From Thalassotalea sp. (lineage in GTDB: Bacteria; Pseudomonadota; Gammaproteobacteria; Enterobacterales; Alteromonadaceae): a stretch of 64,000 nt of DNA. Below the pieces are notes generated by a model, which made no database searches, was not told the origin of the DNA, and saw only the letters and a list, made by a program, of their open reading frames with translations. How positions within the stretch are numbered: the first letter of the stretch is position 1; each line of letters opens with the position of its first letter. A program made the position numbers and the translations under genes. This document shows positions 8,312-16,622 of this stretch, in pieces. The stretch covers positions 1 to 64,000 of the forward strand of contig JAKVCY010000099.1 of the NCBI GenBank assembly GCA_022448425.1, written 5' to 3'.

Positions 8312-9175
8312 TTACTGCCTTATTGTACGCAGCTTTGGAGCAGAACTAGGTTCGGAACTGCGATAAGGATTAATGTCTAGGCCACCGCGTCGTGTATAGC
8401 GGGCAAATACAGTAAGTGAGGTCGGCTGACAATATTGCTGAATATCTGTGTAGATACGTTCTACGCATTGTTCATGAAACTCATTGTGTTCACGAAATGA
8501 AATGAAGTATTTCAGCAGTTTTTCTTGGTTGATTTTCTTACCAGTATAACGAACATAGACGCTCGCCCAGTCTGGCTGATTGGTGATCAAACAGTTTGAT
8601 TTCAACAAATGACTAACTAAGTACTCACTTACCTGATTGTCCTTTTGATTCTGACTGTCAGCATCATCGCTAGCCAACAAACTTGGTTGGTAGTCATAGG
8701 TATCTATTTCGACATCTAGCTCATCAATGCAGGTAGCATCATCACTTGCGATGGCAAGCGGTGGACAATGATCAACTGGCGATAAAACGACGCTCGCTGG
8801 CGCGCCAGCAACTTCTGATAAATCTTTGGATAGAACTTTTTCAACGTCGTCTTTGGATGCAAAAACGGTTTGATTAAAGCTGTTTAAATAAAGCTTAAAT
8901 GATTTTGACTCAATCAAGTTCTTGCTTGTACACGGAAAAGTAAACTCTGCGACAGCCACCTGTGGTTTGCCTTTTGGATTAAGCCAAGATAACTCATAAC
9001 CATACCAAACATCTTCACCGAAAAATGGTAAGTCTTCTTGGTCTATGGCTAAATCATCTCTGTTTAAACTTCGCGGAACACCTTGGAGTAAAGAAGCATC
9101 ATATTGATTTGCATAATCTGTTGCTTTTCCCAGTGTTAAACCGTGTAATACGTCACTGTTTTGGTATTTTGCCAT
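8312..9175 (-). CDS. queF: NADPH-dependent 7-cyano-7-deazaguanine reductase QueF
   Basis: This 287-residue bimodular (type II, E. coli-like) QueF reduces preQ0 to preQ1 in queuosine biosynthesis for tRNA wobble modification. Visible landmarks are [14 protein letters not shown] (89-102) in the N-terminal half, catalytic C195 in [14 protein letters not shown] with D202, and [11 protein letters not shown] (228-238) supplying the substrate-binding Glu/His. The end [13 protein letters not shown] is family-typical. It is divergent from syd, as in E. coli. Confidence 0.95.
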   Translation of the reverse strand: MAKYQNSDVLHGLTLGKATDYANQYDASLLQGVPRSLNRDDLAIDQEDLPFFGEDVWYGYELSWLNPKGKPQVAVAEFTFPCTSKNLIESKSFKLYLNSFNQTVFASKDDVEKVLSKDLSEVAGAPASVVLSPVDHCPPLAIASDDATCIDELDVEIDTYDYQPSLLASDDADSQNQKDNQVSEYLVSHLLKSNCLITNQPDWASVYVRYTGKKINQEKLLKYFISFREHNEFHEQCVERIYTDIQQYCQPTSLTVFARYTRRGGLDINPYRSSEPSSAPKLRTIRQ

Positions 9176-9346
9176 TACATTGTCATTGTTAACTAAAATT
9201 GCTGCGTATTTTACGCGCTTTTCATTAAGATGGCATACATCTGACAGTATTTTTCAAGATTGACAAGTGATCGAGCGGTGATTGAACGATATCAGCTTGA
9301 TGTTATGACATCTCGACTTTCAACTTTGAGTGAGGAAAATGATTAA

Positions 9347-9898
9347 ATGACGGCTTTATCCGACCTGCTTTTAAAGCTCAGTAACGACTATGTTGAGGCA
9401 TTCAAAGAAAAGCATGGCCACCTACCTGTTGTAGAAAAAGATCCCGAATGGCCTTCGCCGTGTGTACAAGGAGAATTTTCATCTGAAGCAGACCTATGGC
9501 AACCAGTACCATGTCGAGATGAACTTTCGTTTGATAATGTAGAGCATGCGCTAGATTTAGTATTACACCCTGATGTAAAGCAATATTTCACTTCGTTGTA
9601 TAGTGAGAGTTTTGATGCGACTTGCAGTGAGGGCAATTTAAGCCTTTTATTCCCGTGGAGTGAAAAAGACTTTGAGCGTTTGCAGGAAAACATCATTGGT
9701 CATGTGTTAATGAAACAAAAATTGAAGCAAGAAGTGACTATCTTTTTTGCATTAACAGACCAAGAAGATTTTATTTTAACTGTTGATAATGCAACAGGGG
9801 GGGTTTGGGTAGAGCAGGTCGGTAAAGCGCCTCATAAAAAGCAGGCTGACAGTTTGAAAGAATTTATTCAAATGCTCTCTCCAGTGGTCTACGATTAG
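9347..9898 (+). CDS. syd: SecY-interacting protein Syd
   Basis: This 183-residue acidic cytoplasmic protein matches Syd, a peripheral factor that binds SecY and is proposed to check the integrity of the SecYEG translocon. The N-terminal LSNDYVEAFKEKHGHLPVVE and the tryptophan/proline-rich DPEWPSPC region are typical. There are no membrane segments. Its divergent placement next to queF, upstream of csrB, is the same as in E. coli, which supports the assignment. Confidence 0.92.
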   Translation: MTALSDLLLKLSNDYVEAFKEKHGHLPVVEKDPEWPSPCVQGEFSSEADLWQPVPCRDELSFDNVEHALDLVLHPDVKQYFTSLYSESFDATCSEGNLSLLFPWSEKDFERLQENIIGHVLMKQKLKQEVTIFFALTDQEDFILTVDNATGGVWVEQVGKAPHKKQADSLKEFIQMLSPVVYD

Positions 9899-9968
9899 CG
9901 TAACGATAGCTTGCTTGAAAGCTACACCACATACGACACATATGAATAGTGTAGCTTTATGTCACAGA

Positions 9969-10283
9969 CTACTTCTCCAATTTGCTGTCGATTGATTGCA
10001 GTAATTGTTTTATTTCTTTCAACTCGGTCATCATAGGTATTAATGCTTCCGTTAATGCCGATGATAGCGAGTGACTCAAATCGTTTGATTCGGGTGAATT
10101 GTCTACCTCTTTTTTATCAAAACTGGTTTGCTCAGGCTGGTGTTGCCAATTCTTCAAAATATTGATGATTGTTGGTAGTGGTGTTGGTTCAGATAATTTA
10201 GCTTTAACAGTGGCTACTGATGGCGTGACGCCTTTATTAGCTAGCTGATTAGCAATGGCTATTATTTCATCTTTAATCGTCAT
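9969..10283 (-). CDS. Small KfrA-type N-terminal DNA-binding-like protein
   Basis: From the internal ATG at 10,283 this gives about 104 residues. The first half, MTIKDEIIAIANQLANKGVTP followed by SVATVKAKL and PTIINILKNW, resembles the helix-turn-helix N-domain of KfrA-like DNA-binding proteins. The second half is polar and ends in a short predicted coiled coil (MTELKEIKQLLQSIDSKLEK). The frame stays open to 10,424, but the extra 47 residues look unlike coding sequence and would overlap the promoter region of the divergent lipoprotein gene. A role in transcription or nucleoid organisation is an inference. Confidence 0.6.
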   Translation of the reverse strand: MTIKDEIIAIANQLANKGVTPSVATVKAKLSEPTPLPTIINILKNWQHQPEQTSFDKKEVDNSPESNDLSHSLSSALTEALIPMMTELKEIKQLLQSIDSKLEK

Positions 10284-10454
10284 ATTGAGTACCGTTTGTG
10301 TAAATGCGCAATTATTTAGTGAAAACAACCAATGATAAGATTCTTTTTTATCACGTGAATTTAAAAAATTTTTTAAAAACAAGTGGTTATAATTTTGGTG
10401 CGCACTTTGCTGTATTGAGACCAATAATAAACAAACTCAGGGAATTATGAAATC

Positions 10455-10823
10455 ATGAAAAAGTCTCTTTTAATTTTATCTCTTGCATTACCTTTAACGC
10501 TAGGACTTAGTGGTTGTGTGGTTTCAGTTGGTGGCGATGATGATGGTCATTACAGCTATAGCCACAACGATCGTGAATATGACAACCGTAAGAAAATTGC
10601 TCGCCTTCAATTAAACGCAAGCTTTGGCGATGTTCAGCAAATGCTCGGTGTTGCAGATTTTAATGAAGTCTACAAAAAGGGGGAAGAGAATATTCAAGTG
10701 CTTTATTACCGCACTAACCGTAAACACGCTGACGGTATTACGACAAAAGATGAGTGTACGCCGCTAATCTTTAAAAATGGCGCCTTAGTTAGCTGGGGCG
10801 ATACAGCTTACAGCATGCTTTAA
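10455..10823 (+). CDS. DUF3192 family lipoprotein
   Basis: The 122-residue precursor has a lipoprotein signal peptide with lipobox LSGC (Cys21), so the mature protein is lipid-anchored in the envelope. A short Gly/Asp/Ser/His-rich linker precedes the DUF3192 domain (about 45-122) with YYRTNRKHADGITTKDECTP. It is a clear paralogue of the membrane-anchored protein at 2493-2879. No enzymatic motif is visible and the function is unknown. It is monocistronic, closed by its own terminator. Confidence 0.85.
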   Translation: MKKSLLILSLALPLTLGLSGCVVSVGGDDDGHYSYSHNDREYDNRKKIARLQLNASFGDVQQMLGVADFNEVYKKGEENIQVLYYRTNRKHADGITTKDECTPLIFKNGALVSWGDTAYSML

Positions 10824-10837
10824 GCGTTAACTATCCA

Positions 10838-10874
10838 CACAAAAAAGTAGCGTTTAAGCTAGCTTTTTTGTGCC
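10838..10874 (+). terminator. Terminator-like hairpin after the DUF3192 lipoprotein
   Basis: CACAAAAAAG (10838-10847) pairs with CTTTTTTGTG (10863-10872), with TAGC/GCTA extending the stem inward. The distal arm supplies the T-run, giving a plausible intrinsic terminator. Confidence 0.65.
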
Positions 10875-10928
10875 TCTCTCTTTGATATTTAATGTATTTG
10901 ACGAACAACGTATAAAAATCCGTTAAAG

Positions 10929-11159
10929 CTATCTCAACATAGCATCTAGCGTATCCACAACTTCAGCCCAGTCAGCATCTTCGGCGATAGCTTCATTTAA
11001 AAAATTTACCTGCGATTGAGTCCAAAAGCTTGCTTCGCTCAGCGGTGTACTTGCATCCAAGCCTTTGTGTTGCTCCACAAATTTAGCGATATCTTTCTGT
11101 GAGTTGGCTAAACCTAACTGCGCAAACAGCGTATTCATACTGTGGTAAGACGTATCCAT
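10929..11159 (-). CDS. DUF2789 family small protein
   Basis: This 76-residue protein starts at the ATG at 11,159 (MDTSYHSMNTLFAQLGL), which has a GGGA ribosome site 6 bases upstream. A TTG four codons earlier overlaps that site and is unlikely. The sequence is the standard DUF2789 pattern: N-terminal hydrophobic helices, HKGLDASTPLSEASFWTQSQ, then an acidic C-terminal helix. It is a compact helical cytoplasmic protein of unknown function, common in marine gammaproteobacteria. Confidence 0.82.
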   Translation of the reverse strand: MDTSYHSMNTLFAQLGLANSQKDIAKFVEQHKGLDASTPLSEASFWTQSQVNFLNEAIAEDADWAEVVDTLDAMLR

Positions 11160-11355
11160 AACTGATCCCAAGTGAGCATTGAACTAGTATCAGTATAGTC
11201 CTGATAAAAAACGAGGGTGTTTAAATATTGACCTAAAACTTATCTTCTTGTTATGGTGACCAACGCATAATAACAATAAGCTTTAGCGAAATATGTTTGT
11301 ATCGCGCTAACTTTAAAGGAATTTAACAATTAGGTGACAAGTGACGGGGGAAGTG

Positions 11356-11991
11356 ATGACTGATGTTGTAGAAGCACCAGCAAACGTGGAAATACGTGCA
11401 AGTTATTTAGTTGCAGAAGATTTAAAACTAGCAGCTTCACTGCTTTACCAAGCCTACCATGATGACCCAGTTTTTCTTGAAATATTCAACGGTGATAAGG
11501 AAGACTACGAACAACGCTTAAGGGCGTCAATTCGTGAAGAGCTCGGCGTTTTTTGGCAAGCAAAACAACCCATGGTTGGTCTATATTTAGGCGAAGCTAT
11601 GGTCGGTGTTGCATGTCTGAATAGTCCTGACGAAGGCGTAGGATTTGAACGTTTTTGGCATTGGCGTTTGAAAATGCTACTGAGTGCCGGTTATTTCTCT
11701 ACCAAGCAAATGATGGAAAAAGAGAAAATTATTATGTCGGCCGTCCCGCTAAAGCGATTCCATATGCTTAGCTTTATCGCAATTCACCCTCTGCATCAGC
11801 ACCATGGTTTTGGGCACTATCTTATGGCTGCGGTAAACACCGTGCTTGAGGAGCACCCAGACAGTGAAGGGGTTGCTGTTTATGCCACTAATGATAAATA
11901 CCGCGATTTTTTCAAAGATGTCGATTACGAATTTATCGAAGAAGTTAAAGTGGGTAATGTAAGTGGCGCGCTAATGCTGCATTACAGGTAA
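11356..11991 (+). CDS. GNAT-family N-acetyltransferase
   Basis: The protein of about 211 residues has the GNAT core. Motif A is in MLSFIAIHPLHQHHGFGHYLM, where the H-HHGFGH stretch replaces the usual Q/RxxGxG/A acetyl-CoA loop. It is followed by a helix and by YATNDKYRDFFKDVDYEFI, the typical C-terminal strand-helix-strand. The substrate is unknown. The ATG at 11,356 is preceded by GGGGGAAG and is preferred to the GTG at 11,341. The small DUF962 gene follows on the same strand after a 36-base gap, so they may be cotranscribed. Confidence 0.8.
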   Translation: MTDVVEAPANVEIRASYLVAEDLKLAASLLYQAYHDDPVFLEIFNGDKEDYEQRLRASIREELGVFWQAKQPMVGLYLGEAMVGVACLNSPDEGVGFERFWHWRLKMLLSAGYFSTKQMMEKEKIIMSAVPLKRFHMLSFIAIHPLHQHHGFGHYLMAAVNTVLEEHPDSEGVAVYATNDKYRDFFKDVDYEFIEEVKVGNVSGALMLHYR

Positions 11992-12027
11992 TGGTCAATG
12001 TAAAGATTTGGCGCGAAGGAGAATAAA

Positions 12028-12399
12028 ATGAGTGATGTAACTGATCAACATGAGGGTGGTAAATCAAGTGAAACTGAATTAGCAGGTGAGGGCGACAGCA
12101 GCCGTTACCAAACCTTTAAAGAGTTTTATCCGTTTTATTTATCACAACATGAAAACAAAATATGCCGTGGTTTGCATTACGTAGGTAGTTTGGTAGCAAT
12201 CGCTATTCTTGCAGCAGTGATCTATCAGCAATCTTGGTCATTGGTGCCTTTGGCAATAATATCTGGTTATGCATTTGCTTGGGTAGGTCATTTCTTTTTC
12301 GAAAAGAATAGACCTGCTACTTTCACGTACCCTTGGTATAGCTTTATCGGGGATTGGCGAATGTTAGCAGATGCAATATTAGGAAAGCGCTCAAAGTAG
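12028..12399 (+). CDS. DUF962 / Mpo1-like membrane protein
   Basis: This 123-residue protein has a polar acidic N-terminus (about 1-30), then the DUF962 domain starting with FKEFYPFYLSQHENKICRGLHYVG and two hydrophobic segments (about 48-88). It ends HFFFEKNRPATFTYPWYSFIGDWRML. The conserved H-N-R-H and HFFFEKNRPA match the Mpo1/YGL010w family. The yeast member is an Fe(II)-dependent dioxygenase in fatty-acid alpha-oxidation; whether the bacterial protein does the same is unproven. A GAAGGAG ribosome site precedes the ATG. Confidence 0.85.
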   Translation: MSDVTDQHEGGKSSETELAGEGDSSRYQTFKEFYPFYLSQHENKICRGLHYVGSLVAIAILAAVIYQQSWSLVPLAIISGYAFAWVGHFFFEKNRPATFTYPWYSFIGDWRMLADAILGKRSK

Positions 12400-12445
12400 T
12401 GCTTTTTTTATGCTGATTTTTAATCTCTTGTGGCTAGCAACTTGA

Positions 12446-13294
12446 TTAGCTGGAAAAGCCTAACTCCATTAACCCGCTCATAATTAGCTCGCTGCATTTC
12501 TCAGGTGATTCCAACGGGAATAAATGACCATAATTAGCGTCTTCTTTAAATAAAGTATTTGGCGAAAGTGCTCGCCATTTCTGCCAGCTTTTATCGGAAA
12601 AATAGGCGGAGGGTTTTCCTCTAATCGCAATAACTGGCATGGTTAGGTCTTTTAATTGTCGGTAAATATTAGGTGCAGAAGCGTAGTTTTTTGCCTCCCA
12701 CATTTTCGGAAACTTAAGGTGGGCATGTTGCTCACTAGCCTGACGTAAACTCTGTTCCGCCATATGTTGCAGGTCATCATCATCAATCCTTTTAAACACT
12801 CTCCTTTGCTTTAAATCTTGATAAAAACTTTCACTTGATGACCAAGTATCCGTTTTTTCAACGGTATACTTTATAGGCTGTACACGCCGTGCCAATCGAA
12901 AAGGTACCAAAGGAAGCAGTTTAGATACGAGCGGAGAGGTCATTGCAGGTTCAATAAGCACCAGGCATTTAAATAGATCGGGTCGCTTTATTGCTGCAAG
13001 CACAGTTGATGTGGCACCTAGAGAGTGACCAACACCAATGACAGGTTTTGTACTGTGCCTTGATAGAAAGTGGATAAGGTCGTCAGCGTATATTTGCCAG
13101 TTTATATTTTTAGGCATTTGCTCGTTAGGCCAAGTGGCTCGATTGTGCAGACTAGACACGGAAAACTCATGCTGTAAGCAAGTTATAAAACTGCGATAAA
13201 CCTTCGTTGGAAAGCCATTTGCGCCATAAAAGTGAAGCGCTGGCCCTTGGTGGCTGAAAACGTCGAAATGTGTTCCGTGGTTAAATTGCGGCAT
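12446..13294 (-). CDS. Alpha/beta-fold hydrolase
   Basis: This 282-residue cytoplasmic protein has the alpha/beta hydrolase layout: an oxyanion-region HFYGANGFPTKVYR (21-34), the nucleophile elbow GHSLG (S91), and the catalytic His in NYGHLFPLE near residue 257. No signal peptide is visible. The family covers esterases, lipases and related activities and the substrate is not deducible. It converges on the DUF962 gene with only about 46 bases between. Confidence 0.85.
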   Translation of the reverse strand: MPQFNHGTHFDVFSHQGPALHFYGANGFPTKVYRSFITCLQHEFSVSSLHNRATWPNEQMPKNINWQIYADDLIHFLSRHSTKPVIGVGHSLGATSTVLAAIKRPDLFKCLVLIEPAMTSPLVSKLLPLVPFRLARRVQPIKYTVEKTDTWSSSESFYQDLKQRRVFKRIDDDDLQHMAEQSLRQASEQHAHLKFPKMWEAKNYASAPNIYRQLKDLTMPVIAIRGKPSAYFSDKSWQKWRALSPNTLFKEDANYGHLFPLESPEKCSELIMSGLMELGFSS

Positions 13295-13496
13295 TGGGCA
13301 GTTAGTCCTTTGATTTCCTCTAGCGTCTAGGCTACCAAAATATTAGCACGTTGGATAGTGTGAGACATTCTCAATGGACTAATAAATTTTCGAAAAATAT
13401 AGAAAATAATACATACAAACCAAGTAGATATGTCCTATTTTATTTAGTAACGCTGCGCTAGAGCAACAAGAAATTACAGTATCAGGGAGTCAGTTG

Positions 13497-13877
13497 ATGC
13501 TCGAACAAATTAAGTAATGGTTCACAATTATTGGCGACCGATATTTAGATACTCAATTTGATAACGACTATATAAACGCTTTAGAGAAGGAGTTGAAAAT
13601 TCGGGGGATTGTTGGAATTCATCGTTGGTTGTTAGAGTACTGCGCAGCGTCCAGTCTATGGTGGAACATCTTATGGTGGGATTGGTGCGAGTTAAATGAA
13701 AAAGACATAAAAGAGGGGGGGAAGCTGAGTATGGTTATTTTTGGTTTAATAACCCTTCTTACTAGTTTCGTATTTGGTATTACACCTGCTTTTTACCTAT
13801 TAACAGTTTTACATGTTCTGACAACATGGCTCGGCTTTGCTCTCAGGCAAGGAACTAAAATCTCAAACTCTGACTGA
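13497..13877 (+). pseudogene. Small membrane protein gene with in-frame stop at codon 7
   Basis: An ATG at 13,497 has a good ribosome site (AGGGAG about 9 bases upstream) and opens MLEQIK, then TAA (13,515-13,517), then WFTIIGDRYLDTQFDN continues in the same frame to a stop at 13,877. Without the stop the product would be 126 residues: a polar N-terminal half, a Trp-rich stretch (SSLWWNILWWDWCEL) and a hydrophobic C-terminal half (about 78-115) with likely two membrane helices. The downstream part could only start at a TTG at 13,593 lying directly against AGAAGGAG. I do not recognise the family. Confidence 0.65.
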
Positions 13878-14088
13878 TAACCTCAAGCATTATGGACTGT
13901 CAAAAACTATTTGAGTTTTAACTTTATATTGTTAGAAGCTTTGTTTTAATTGTTAAATGACATCGAAAAACATTAGACAAATTTTGTTAATGTTACGTTA
14001 AATTTTCTTGTGAGGTGAATTTATTCTCACGCTTTATCAATATCTACACATCTTGTAAACAACACATGGACACAATAGGAAGAACTAC
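13878..14088. other. Intergenic region upstream of the Csr-type RNA
   Basis: This is AT-rich, non-coding sequence with many short poly-A/T runs and no hairpin terminator of note. It is likely the upstream regulatory region of the small RNA that follows. Confidence 0.4.
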
Positions 14089-14267
14089 TGTGAGACATAT
14101 CGCACAAGACTGTGAGATATGAAGGAATGTGTTAGCGATATTCTGAAATTGTATTAGATAAAAGTCACTTTTAACAATGGTTTACATTTTTGTTGAAATT
14201 TTTGTATGTTGAAAGTGATAAAAAAATGATCTGTGTTGCTAGTTTAAAATGTAGCTTGGCGTAATAT
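14089..14267 (+). promoter_or_regulatory. Regulatory region of the Csr-type RNA, with GacA/UvrY-like site
   Basis: TGTGAG-ACATAT-CGCACA at 14,089-14,106 is an 18-bp imperfect palindrome resembling the GacA/UvrY upstream activating site (consensus TGTAAG-N6-CTTACA). A second half-site-like TGTGAGATAT follows at 14,111. A TAATAT at 14,262-14,267 is a good -10 candidate, putting the transcript start near 14,273. The palindrome then lies about 170-185 bases upstream of the start, the distance typical for csrB-type promoters. The -35 element is weak, as expected for an activated promoter. The reading is inferred. Confidence 0.55.
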
Positions 14268-14272
14268 TACAA

Positions 14273-14603
14273 CTGTCAGGACGACACAGGAATTGGAAGC
14301 CTGTCAATGGAGGCCTTAGGACGAGGTCATGCAATAGGACATTGCATAAGGATGATATAACAAGGATGTGGGTTAACTAAGGATAGTTAGCGTCAGGAAG
14401 ACAGAAAGGATAGCTTTAAACACAAGACGTGTGATGTATTCGGAATACATACTCTAGGATGGAGGTAGGAACTCGAAGGGATTCGAGAAGGATATACTAG
14501 GGATAGTTTAATTAAGGATGATGCGGGAACACTAATTGTGTGCAGGATGCACCAAAAAGCTAGATATAGAAATGTGGCTCTGCGAGCCGCATTTTTTATA
14601 TCT
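14273..14603 (+). ncRNA. csrB: CsrB/RsmB-type CsrA-sequestering regulatory RNA
   Basis: About 330 bases without an open frame carry about 21 GGA motifs, many presented in small hairpin loops: ATGCAAT-AGGAC-ATTGCAT (14,329-14,347), AACTA-AGGA-TAGTT (14,375-14,388), ATGTAT-TCGGA-ATACAT (14,434-14,450), CTCGAA-GGGA-TTCGAG (14,472-14,487), ACTA-GGGA-TAGT (14,496-14,507) and GTGCA-GGA-TGCAC (14,540-14,552). This is the hallmark of RNAs that titrate the translational repressor CsrA/RsmA. The RNA ends in an intrinsic terminator. Its position between syd and yqcC-truC, in the same orientation, matches E. coli csrB. The exact 5' end is estimated. Confidence 0.92.
14562..14603 (+). terminator. Intrinsic terminator of the Csr-type RNA
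   Basis: GTGGCTC-TGC-GAGCCGC (14,574-14,590, one G-U pair) is followed by six T. It is enclosed by AGATATA (14,562-14,568) and TATATCT (14,597-14,603), which lengthen the stem. Confidence 0.88.
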
Positions 14604-14716
14604 AAAATCGACCAGCGGGCAAAATGATACGCTTAATCGTTAAATACAGGGTAGAAATAGACAACCATTGTTTATAATCTATGGCTAGCTATATTTTTCG
14701 TTGATAGAACCCTAGT

Positions 14717-15466
14717 TTGATGACATCTAATCGTGTGCCAAATGCCGTTGCCGTGCCATTATTGTTTTTGGCATATTGGATTTTAAATTCTATTGCGCAT
14801 GGACAAGCGACCTTGAAGATATGCCATGAGGCATATCACAATCCACCATATTTTTATCTTGATAAAGGCAAACCATCCGGCATTTTGCTTGGTATCGTCA
14901 AAGAAGCTGCATTATCTGCAAATATCAATGTCGAGCTCTATGGAAGCTCTTGGATCCGTTGCCAAAATGATGTCAAAAGTGGCCGAGCGCAGGCTTTGTT
15001 CCCAATGATTGCTAGTGATGAGAGGAGAGCTGATTTTGCATTTCCGCCAAAGACCGCTGAAACTGATTGGCACATGTGGCTAGCACAGTACCCTGTATTT
15101 ATTGCAGTAAACGACGAGTTCGATGTTGATAATTATCAGCCACAACAAGGCATTGGTGCGCCAATTGGCTATGTTGTATGGCACAAATTATCGAAAAAGG
15201 AATGGCTCAGCCCCCTTCAATATGACCCTGTTGAGGGGTTTTCTATGTTGGCGTTAAATAAGTTAGATGGTTACGTAGTCGAGCAGCAAATAGGGCTGCA
15301 ACTGATAAAAGAATATCAATTAGCTAACAAAGTTAAAAAGAGTAACTATTCATTTTTAGACACGCCTTGGTATATCGCTTTCAACAACGACTACTACCGA
15401 ACAGATGCTGAAGCGGTGCTTCGTTTTTGGCAAAAAATCTCTGAAGTGAGGACGCACTATCAATAA
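14717..15466 (+). CDS. Periplasmic amino-acid-type substrate-binding protein (SBP family 3 fold)
   Basis: The 249-residue precursor has an N-terminal hydrophobic signal segment (about 13-30) and then the family 3 binding fold: ATLKICHEAYHNPPYFY, GILLGIVKEA, RAQALFPMIASDERRADFAFPP, and the later lobe with KLDGYVVEQQIGLQLI. No transporter permease or ATPase is adjacent, and the protein is short, as in the orphan family 3 proteins abundant in Alteromonadales. Its ligand and partner are unknown. The window has another orphan of this kind at 30,295-31,032. A strong terminator follows directly. Confidence 0.75.
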   Translation: MMTSNRVPNAVAVPLLFLAYWILNSIAHGQATLKICHEAYHNPPYFYLDKGKPSGILLGIVKEAALSANINVELYGSSWIRCQNDVKSGRAQALFPMIASDERRADFAFPPKTAETDWHMWLAQYPVFIAVNDEFDVDNYQPQQGIGAPIGYVVWHKLSKKEWLSPLQYDPVEGFSMLALNKLDGYVVEQQIGLQLIKEYQLANKVKKSNYSFLDTPWYIAFNNDYYRTDAEAVLRFWQKISEVRTHYQ

Positions 15467-15491
15467 AGCGCTTTTAAATAAGCGCTTTATT
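15464..15491. terminator. Terminator after the binding-protein gene
   Basis: TAAAGCGCTT (15,464-15,473) and AAGCGCTTTA (15,480-15,489) form a perfect 10-bp stem that overlaps the stop codon of the gene upstream. The flanking A/T tracts allow action in both directions. Confidence 0.75.
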
Positions 15492-15513
15492 AGTATTGCC
15501 TTGAGTTCTACCT

Positions 15514-16590
15514 CTAGTATTCAACTAGATGTGTATAAGCAGGGTGTTTGCCTATCGCTTTTTGACTACCTTTCAAAGAGAAGCTTTGATCACAGAGTGT
15601 AAAGCTACTTTTGAAAGCGATTAATTGCAGCATAGCTTGTGTATCAAGCGGCGAAAAATGCGCCGTCAACTCACCATTAATATTATCAACTTTAAACGGG
15701 CGGAAAGTTTGTCCAGAATTGAACTTTGCATGTTGGCAGGTGCGTTCACCCTCTGCACTATCGATAGACCAAATGATTTCTTCTTTGTTGGTGACGTCTT
15801 CTAGCCATTCAATCGCAAGCCCCTGATATTGGGTTAGGAATAAACTGTAATTGTCCGGTAATTGGAGTTCATCGTTTTTAAGTAGCTGTGAAAACGCTTG
15901 CACGTTTGTTTGTGTTGTCGTTGCATCTTCTTCAATTACATCATTAGTCGCAGCTCTTGAAAACAGGAAAATGATGATAGCCGCAAGCGATAGGCTAAGG
16001 CTTCCAATGACTAATTGTTTCTTATAATTCTCGATAAAGTACTTGATATCTACAGGACTATTTTGCGCATTTACTGGTGCGATAGTATTGGTTTGAGAGC
16101 TTTCTTCGTAAGCAGCAGAAATGTGCGCATCGACGTGTTGAATATTCTCTCCGGTGAAGCTTGGTTCAACGCGTCTTCCTGCGGGTTGGGAAGGTGGAGG
16201 CGAGAGATCGATTGGGCCTGTGTAGCCATAGTTGAAATGTTTTCCAGAGTGCTTCGTCAGTGTACTGGAAAGCGAGCTTAATAGTGGGATGACAAAAACC
16301 AGAACAGCGCTAGGTTCTAACCAAGTGCTATAGCTTATCGCTGTAACAAAAAATAGTGAAGGGTGCACCCATATCCAAGGGGCATATCGACCCCAATCTC
16401 TAACTCGTCGCCAAGTTGAAAGTGCAACAATAATAGTCGCTAGAACTGACACTACCGCCTTGGCAGCAATTGATGAAGGAAATAATGCTGTTGCCAGCAA
16501 GGTAACAAGAATGGCAATAAGCGTAATGCTGATAAATCGAATTGTATTATCAGCACCTTGAAAACAGAATAGGGAACGAAGCAGTGGCAT
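15514..16590 (-). CDS. Membrane protein of unknown function
   Basis: This 358-residue protein has three or four hydrophobic segments in its first third (about 18-36, 43-59, 74-90, 93-110). A proline-rich, polar linker (about 120-185) follows, then another membrane segment (about 190-210) and a soluble C-terminal domain of about 150 residues with several conserved-looking Cys and Trp residues. I do not recognise the family. It lies on the same strand as, and downstream of, the DUF3301 and DUF3549 genes, so it may belong to their operon (32-base gap). Confidence 0.7.
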   Translation of the reverse strand: MPLLRSLFCFQGADNTIRFISITLIAILVTLLATALFPSSIAAKAVVSVLATIIVALSTWRRVRDWGRYAPWIWVHPSLFFVTAISYSTWLEPSAVLVFVIPLLSSLSSTLTKHSGKHFNYGYTGPIDLSPPPSQPAGRRVEPSFTGENIQHVDAHISAAYEESSQTNTIAPVNAQNSPVDIKYFIENYKKQLVIGSLSLSLAAIIIFLFSRAATNDVIEEDATTTQTNVQAFSQLLKNDELQLPDNYSLFLTQYQGLAIEWLEDVTNKEEIIWSIDSAEGERTCQHAKFNSGQTFRPFKVDNINGELTAHFSPLDTQAMLQLIAFKSSFTLCDQSFSLKGSQKAIGKHPAYTHLVEY

Positions 16591-16622
16591 GTTAGCGGTT
16601 CTTATGAAAAATTATGGGAAAC

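Noticed and set aside
9388-9696. Antisense open frame opposite syd
   Set aside because: It lies entirely within syd on the other strand, has no ribosome site and has Ser/Cys-rich low-complexity content typical of shadow frames.
14717-15466. Transporter operon around the family 3 binding proteins
   Set aside because: No permease or ATPase gene is adjacent to either of the two family 3 binding proteins, so they are described as orphans.
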